Source: Candidatus Nitrosopumilus sp.
Lineage (GTDB): Archaea; Thermoproteota; Nitrososphaeria; Nitrososphaerales; Nitrosopumilaceae
Length of the DNA: 45,074 bases
NCBI GenBank assembly: GCA_018263505.1
Contig: JAANXA010000004.1
Span: 1-45,074, forward strand
Direction of reading: 5' to 3'
Positions within the stretch are counted from its first letter, which is position 1. Each line of letters opens with the position of its first letter. Of this stretch, positions 41,542 to 45,074 are shown piece after piece. The notes under the pieces were generated by a model. It had not been told where the DNA came from, searched no databases, and saw only the letters and a list, made by a program, of their open reading frames with translations. A program made the position numbers and the translations under genes.

Positions 41542-42509
41542 TTTTAGAATCTATTATAATTATTGGATTTGCAATGTGTTTAGATTTAATTTTTGGTGAT
41601 CCTAAGAATCGTTATCACCCAACTGCATGGATTGGAAATATGATTTCTGAAATAACTCCTTTGACAAAAAATACTAATCCCAGGATTGAAAAACTATTGG
41701 GTATTTTCATTATTTTAATCCCTTCAATTATTGTAATTGGATTACTCTTAGTTTTGGATTTAGGAATTTCATTAATTTCAACTGATTGGATTACTCTAAT
41801 TGTTTCTATTTTCGTAGGAATTATTTTGTTTAAAACTACCATTGCTATTAGAGGCATGGAACGATACGCTCTTGCTGTTGTGGATTCTTTAGAGAATGAT
41901 AATTTGGACTCTGCACGTGTAAATTTATCTATGATTGTAAAAAGAAATACCAAAAATTTGGATAAAAATCATGTAATTTCAGGTGTACTTGAGAGTATTA
42001 GTGAAAATACTGTTGATGGTGTAACTGGACCATTGTTTTATTATGCATTTTTTGGTATTATTGGTGCATTTGTGTATAGGGTAGTAAATACTGCAGATTC
42101 AATGATTGGTTACAAAACAAAACTTTTTAAAAATATTGGTTGGTTTGCAGCAACGTGTGATACCATTCTAAATTATATTCCATCTAGATTAACTGGATTA
42201 ATTATGATACTTTCAGCTGCTATTTTACGAAATAATTGGAAAGAATCATACAAGATAATGTTACGTGATGGCAAAAAAACAGAAAGTCCTAATGCTGGTT
42301 ATCCAATGGCAGCTCTTGCAGGAGCTCTTGAAACAAAATTTGAAAAATTAGATCACTATAGCTTAGGAAATATTGAAACTACATTGACAAAAAAACATGT
42401 TTTGTCTGCAATTACAATAATGAAATTAACTTCGGTTCTTTTCTTTGGAATGATCACAATTCCAATAATTATTACTTTATCATTACTTGGATGGTGGATT
42501 CATGCTTAG
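41538..42509 (+). CDS. cbiB: Adenosylcobinamide-phosphate synthase (CbiB/CobD-type)
   Basis: CbiB joins aminopropanol phosphate to adenosylcobyric acid. It is a membrane protein with about five hydrophobic segments. Signature stretches are LDLIFGDPKNRYHPTAWIG, SENTVDGVTGPLFYYAFFG and YKTKLFKNIGWFAATCD, with SPNAGYPMAALAGAL. The 323 residues match. It overlaps cobQ by 4 bp and cobS by 8 bp. Confidence 0.95.
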   Translation: MILESIIIIGFAMCLDLIFGDPKNRYHPTAWIGNMISEITPLTKNTNPRIEKLLGIFIILIPSIIVIGLLLVLDLGISLISTDWITLIVSIFVGIILFKTTIAIRGMERYALAVVDSLENDNLDSARVNLSMIVKRNTKNLDKNHVISGVLESISENTVDGVTGPLFYYAFFGIIGAFVYRVVNTADSMIGYKTKLFKNIGWFAATCDTILNYIPSRLTGLIMILSAAILRNNWKESYKIMLRDGKKTESPNAGYPMAALAGALETKFEKLDHYSLGNIETTLTKKHVLSAITIMKLTSVLFFGMITIPIIITLSLLGWWIHA

Positions 42510-43227
42510 AGAAATTGGCTCTGTTTTTTCATTTCTAACAATATTTCCTTCATCCAATACAACTTTGGAAAATATTGCAAAATACATGTATGTTTTTCCT
42601 GTTGTGGGAATTGTTATTGGACTTTTGATTGGTTCGTTTGGTTTCGGATTATCTTTCTTTTTAGATCCTTTGTTGGTTAGTTTGTTAGTTGTGGCATCTA
42701 TTGCAATAGTTACTGGAATTCATCACGCAGATGGTTTGGCCGATTTTGCTGATGGATTGATGGTAAAAGGAAGTCACGAGAAAAAAATCAAAGCAATGAA
42801 AGATCTTTCTACTGGTTCAGCTGGAATTGTAGCAATCGTTCTATATTTGATTGGTCTGATAGTGACTATTTCTCTTACAAATGGATTTGATTTGTTTAAA
42901 GCAATTTTGATTAGTGAAATTTTAGCCAAGTTTTCAATGGTGCTTATGGCAAGTTTGGGAAATTCTGCATCTTTAGGCTCAAATTCTCCTTTTGTAAAAA
43001 TTATGAAGGATAAGAAAAAACTCTCAGCAGCATTCATCATTATGTTAATTCCAGTCATAGTCATTGGGGAGTCTGTGGGTTTGGTTATGTTGGGTGTAGC
43101 TGTCACTTTAACAATATTTCTTCTTGCAGTATCTACTCGAAGTTTTGGTGGAATCACTGGTGATGTTCTTGGTGCTACAAATGAATTTACTAGATTAGCT
43201 TCACTAATGGTATTTGTTTCAATATGA
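42502..43227 (+). CDS. cobS: Adenosylcobinamide-GDP ribazoletransferase (cobalamin synthase)
   Basis: CobS adds alpha-ribazole to AdoCbi-GDP to finish the nucleotide loop. It has several transmembrane segments and the Asp-rich active motif HHADGLADFADGLM, followed by KDLSTGSAGIVAIV. The ATG at 42502 (MLREIGSVFSFLTIFP) is chosen over TTG 42487 because GGTGG at 42493-42497 precedes it and family members begin near here. It overlaps cbiB by 8 bp and cobY by 4 bp. Confidence 0.94.
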   Translation: MLREIGSVFSFLTIFPSSNTTLENIAKYMYVFPVVGIVIGLLIGSFGFGLSFFLDPLLVSLLVVASIAIVTGIHHADGLADFADGLMVKGSHEKKIKAMKDLSTGSAGIVAIVLYLIGLIVTISLTNGFDLFKAILISEILAKFSMVLMASLGNSASLGSNSPFVKIMKDKKKLSAAFIIMLIPVIVIGESVGLVMLGVAVTLTIFLLAVSTRSFGGITGDVLGATNEFTRLASLMVFVSI

Positions 43228-43808
43228 TTGGACTTGTTATGGCTGGAGGGAAAGGCACTAGAATGAATTTAGATGATGAAAAATTATTACTTGTACATAA
43301 AAAACCAATTATCCTCCAGGTAGTTGAATCTCTAAAAAACTCCAAATGTTTTTCAAAAATTCTTGCAATAACTAGTCCAAATTCTCCAAATACAAAAAAA
43401 TTCTTACAAGAAAAAAATGTTGATATTTTTAATTCATCTGGAATTGGATTTGTTGAAGATCTTAATTCTGTTCTTAAAATTATCGATGATGATGTATTCG
43501 TTACTTCTGGAGATCTCCCCTTATTGAATAAAAAAATAATCCAAAAAATTGTCAATCAATATAATCCACAAAAAATTTGGACTAGTGTTCTTGTTACTGA
43601 CAAGTTTCTTATTTCTCTCGGACTCGAATCTAATTATTTTATAAATTTTGAAAATCAAAAATGTCACTACTCTGGAATTTCTTTAATAAATTCTAAAAAA
43701 ATTACATCACTTGATAAACTAGATGAAAATTATGTTGTAATTGATGATAAGCGAGTCGCTTTTAATCTAAACACAAAAAATGATTATAATTTACTCAGCA
43801 CTACCTGA
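43224..43808 (+). CDS. cobY: Adenosylcobinamide-phosphate guanylyltransferase
   Basis: CobY transfers GMP to AdoCbi-phosphate and is the archaeal replacement of bacterial CobU. The nucleotidyltransferase loop MAGGKGTRM spans residues 6-14, and TSGDLPLL holds the metal-binding Asp. No kinase P-loop is present, as expected. The 194 residues match. It overlaps cobS by 4 bp, and its 3' end overlaps the convergent rps27e by 18 bp. With cobD, cobQ, cbiB and cobS it makes up the late B12 pathway; cobT is not seen here. Confidence 0.92.
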   Translation: MIGLVMAGGKGTRMNLDDEKLLLVHKKPIILQVVESLKNSKCFSKILAITSPNSPNTKKFLQEKNVDIFNSSGIGFVEDLNSVLKIIDDDVFVTSGDLPLLNKKIIQKIVNQYNPQKIWTSVLVTDKFLISLGLESNYFINFENQKCHYSGISLINSKKITSLDKLDENYVVIDDKRVAFNLNTKNDYNLLSTT

Positions 43809-43988
43809 AATTTTACCGTTGATTTTTGCTTTAGATCCTGTTGCTTCTACTAGAGTATTGCCACAAGAATTACATGAAATTTGTGTTGATGCATGAGAAT
43901 AAACTATTTGCAATTCACCACATTCATCACAATTAACTTTCTGAAACTTGCTAGATGGTTTTGGAATCTCAATATGGTCTTTCTTCAT
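43791..43988 (-). CDS. rps27e: 30S ribosomal protein S27e
   Basis: A small-subunit protein with a zinc ribbon made by Cys20, Cys23, Cys39 and Cys42 (CDEC ... CNSC). The IPKPSSKFQKVNC start is typical. It overlaps the upstream rpl44e by 4 bp, the usual archaeal gene pair. Its 3' end is convergent with cobY. Confidence 0.95.
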   Translation of the reverse strand: MKKDHIEIPKPSSKFQKVNCDECGELQIVYSHASTQISCNSCGNTLVEATGSKAKINGKISGSAE

Positions 43989-44266
43989 GCTGCTACCAAC
44001 TCAAACTTTTTAATTCTAACACCTTTTTTATTGTATTTCTTTTTACACACAGTACATGTCATAAGTGGAGTAACTTTCTTTGTAACTTTGGCTGGTTTTG
44101 CTAATTTAGGGAATTTTTGTCCACCATACCCTTTTTTACGTTCAGCATGTCTACGTTCACCTCTTGCAGAACCTCGTCTTTTACCAGCTTTGTAAATGGA
44201 GACCTTTTGTTCAGTATGTGTTTTACATTTTGCACAATACTTTCTGATCACCTTTGGTATGTTCAT
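43985..44266 (-). CDS. rpl44e: 50S ribosomal protein L44e
   Basis: A large-subunit protein near the E site. Cys11, Cys14, Cys71 and Cys74 (YCAKCKTHT ... CTVCKKKY) bind zinc, and the basic segment RRGSARGERRHAERKKGYGG is diagnostic. It overlaps rps27e by 4 bp. The 70-bp region up to 44336 is a divergent promoter with the adenine deaminase gene. Confidence 0.95.
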   Translation of the reverse strand: MNIPKVIRKYCAKCKTHTEQKVSIYKAGKRRGSARGERRHAERKKGYGGQKFPKLAKPAKVTKKVTPLMTCTVCKKKYNKKGVRIKKFELVAA

Positions 44267-44306
44267 ATCAACAAAACCTCCTCACCCGTAATTTAAGCAT
44301 TGAATC

Positions 44307-44313
44307 TATAATA
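44307..44313 (+). promoter_or_regulatory. TATA box of the adenine deaminase gene
   Basis: TATAATA is centred 27 bp before GTG 44337, favouring that start over the in-frame ATG at 44385. Confidence 0.55.
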
Positions 44314-44336
44314 GGCATAAAATCCAATCAAAAGGC

Positions 44337-45074
44337 GTGACATCTAATCTATCTACTTCAATTTACTCTTTGAATTCTGTAGCTATGGGCGATAAAAAAG
44401 CCGATTTGATCTTCAAAAATTGTAATTTGTTATCTGTCTACACTAGAGAAATAATTCCAAAAATACAGATTGCAATTATTGGTGATAGAATTGCTTATGT
44501 TGGTCCAGATGCATCACATTCAGTTGGCTCAAAAACTAAAGTAATTGATGTAAAAAACAAATATGTTAGTCCCGGTTTTGCAGATCCCCATTTACACATT
44601 GATCAATTTGTACTCCCTTCTGAATTTGCAAAAAAAGCACTTCTTTGTGGAGTGACATCTCTTTTCTCAGATCCGATTGATGTAGTAAGTGTAGGAGGTT
44701 ACAAAGGTTTTCAAGAATTTCTCAAACTTGGAGAAAATTTACCTATTAGAATTTTTCAAGTTGTACCTGGAGGTCTCCCAGTTGATGCAAAATTTAGTAA
44801 TAGTAAATCTCTAACTCTAGCACAAGAAAAATCAGCTGTTAAAAATTCACATGTACTTGGTTTAGGTGAAGTTTTTTCTTGGACAAAAGTTACTTTACGT
44901 GAACCTAAAACAATGAAATCTCTTTCTGCAATGTTAGAATGTGATTGTATAATCAATGGACATACTGCAGGTGCTAGTGAAAAAAAACTTAATGCTTATG
45001 TTTCATCTGGAGTACTTTCATGTCATGAACCAATTAATTTTGATCAAGTCTTAGAACGATTACGTCTAGGAATG
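44337..45074 (+). CDS. Adenine deaminase-family amidohydrolase (partial, N-terminal 246 aa)
   Basis: The gene runs off the right edge. From GTG 44337 it encodes MTSNLSTSIY and later KADLIFKNCNLLSVYTREII, a typical Ade N-terminal strand, then YVSPGFADPHLHIDQFVLPS with the metal pair His85/His87, and TSLFSDP. Adenine deaminase converts adenine to hypoxanthine, releasing ammonia. The rest of the active site lies outside the window. ATG 44385 is an alternative start; the TATA box and the customary N-terminal helix favour GTG 44337. Confidence 0.88.
   Translation, partial: MTSNLSTSIYSLNSVAMGDKKADLIFKNCNLLSVYTREIIPKIQIAIIGDRIAYVGPDASHSVGSKTKVIDVKNKYVSPGFADPHLHIDQFVLPSEFAKKALLCGVTSLFSDPIDVVSVGGYKGFQEFLKLGENLPIRIFQVVPGGLPVDAKFSNSKSLTLAQEKSAVKNSHVLGLGEVFSWTKVTLREPKTMKSLSAMLECDCIINGHTAGASEKKLNAYVSSGVLSCHEPINFDQVLERLRLGM

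Noticed and set aside
42774-43157. 127-aa minus-strand ORF
   Set aside because: It is the complement of cobS, whose HHADGLADFADGLM motif and membrane segments are unambiguous.

Overview
The window looks like a piece of the chromosome of an ammonia-oxidising archaeon of the Nitrosopumilus/Nitrosarchaeum type (phylum Nitrososphaerota, formerly Thaumarchaeota). The base composition is strongly A+T-rich. Information-processing genes are archaeal: TFE, S19e, S27e, L44e, Nep1, Trm56, RNase P component 4, PDCD5 and archaeal NAC. TATA-like boxes lie about 25-32 bp before many start codons, which suggests leaderless transcripts. Several small zinc-ribbon families resemble ones I know from this phylum. 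There is no sign of a plasmid, prophage, IS element or CRISPR array. One tRNA-Gly (TCC) is present.

Layout. 1-2.3 kb: secreted proteins with WIKNNAGWW modules and a small zinc protein. 2.3-4.3 kb: a phased array of TTTGAAC heptamers followed by a two-gene unit for an HTH/coiled-coil protein and a short partner, the least explained locus here. 4.4-8.6 kb: rhomboid protease, a 58-residue 4-OT-like tautomerase, a nitrilase-family hydrolase, a zinc-finger protein, a thiolase with its DUF35 partner, and a zinc ribbon. 8.7-13.7 kb: a wHTH/ATP-cone/NrdD-like protein without the glycyl-radical loop, next to a B12-dependent (class II) ribonucleotide reductase. 13.8-18.8 kb: an exported TIM-barrel-like protein, nep1, tRNA, rnp4, rps19e, pdcd5, an MDR oxidoreductase and a CitE-like lyase. 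18.9-23.2 kb: a riboflavin cluster (ribE, ribB, ribH, arfA, an amidohydrolase, arfC). 23.3-28 kb: small proteins and a hemerythrin, then on the minus strand TFE, Trm56, HflX and a PhoU regulator. 28-33 kb: PUA protein, NAC, a stalk-like coiled coil, a RuvX-like protein, zinc ribbon, UbiD decarboxylase and thioesterase. 33-37 kb: two phasin-like proteins around lineage-specific genes. 37-39.5 kb: heme O synthase, an Lrp/AsnC regulator and aspartate-semialdehyde dehydrogenase. 39.6-43.8 kb: a late cobalamin cluster (cobD-type decarboxylase, cobQ, cbiB, cobS, cobY). 43.8-45 kb: rps27e, rpl44e and the start of an adenine deaminase.

How the parts fit. The B12 cluster supplies the cofactor that the class II reductase needs. 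The riboflavin cluster covers all steps from GTP except two or three that lack known archaeal enzymes, and the amidohydrolase between arfA and arfC is a natural candidate for one of them. The thiolase, MDR reductase, CitE-like lyase and perhaps the Asd-like protein are of families used in the carbon metabolism of these organisms. The points most worth a second look are the phased heptamer array with its HTH/coiled-coil gene, the NrdD-derived putative regulator, the rib-operon amidohydrolase, the CobQ that lacks its glutaminase domain, two genes of under 60 codons that are easily missed, and a RuvX-like gene with no ordinary start codon.
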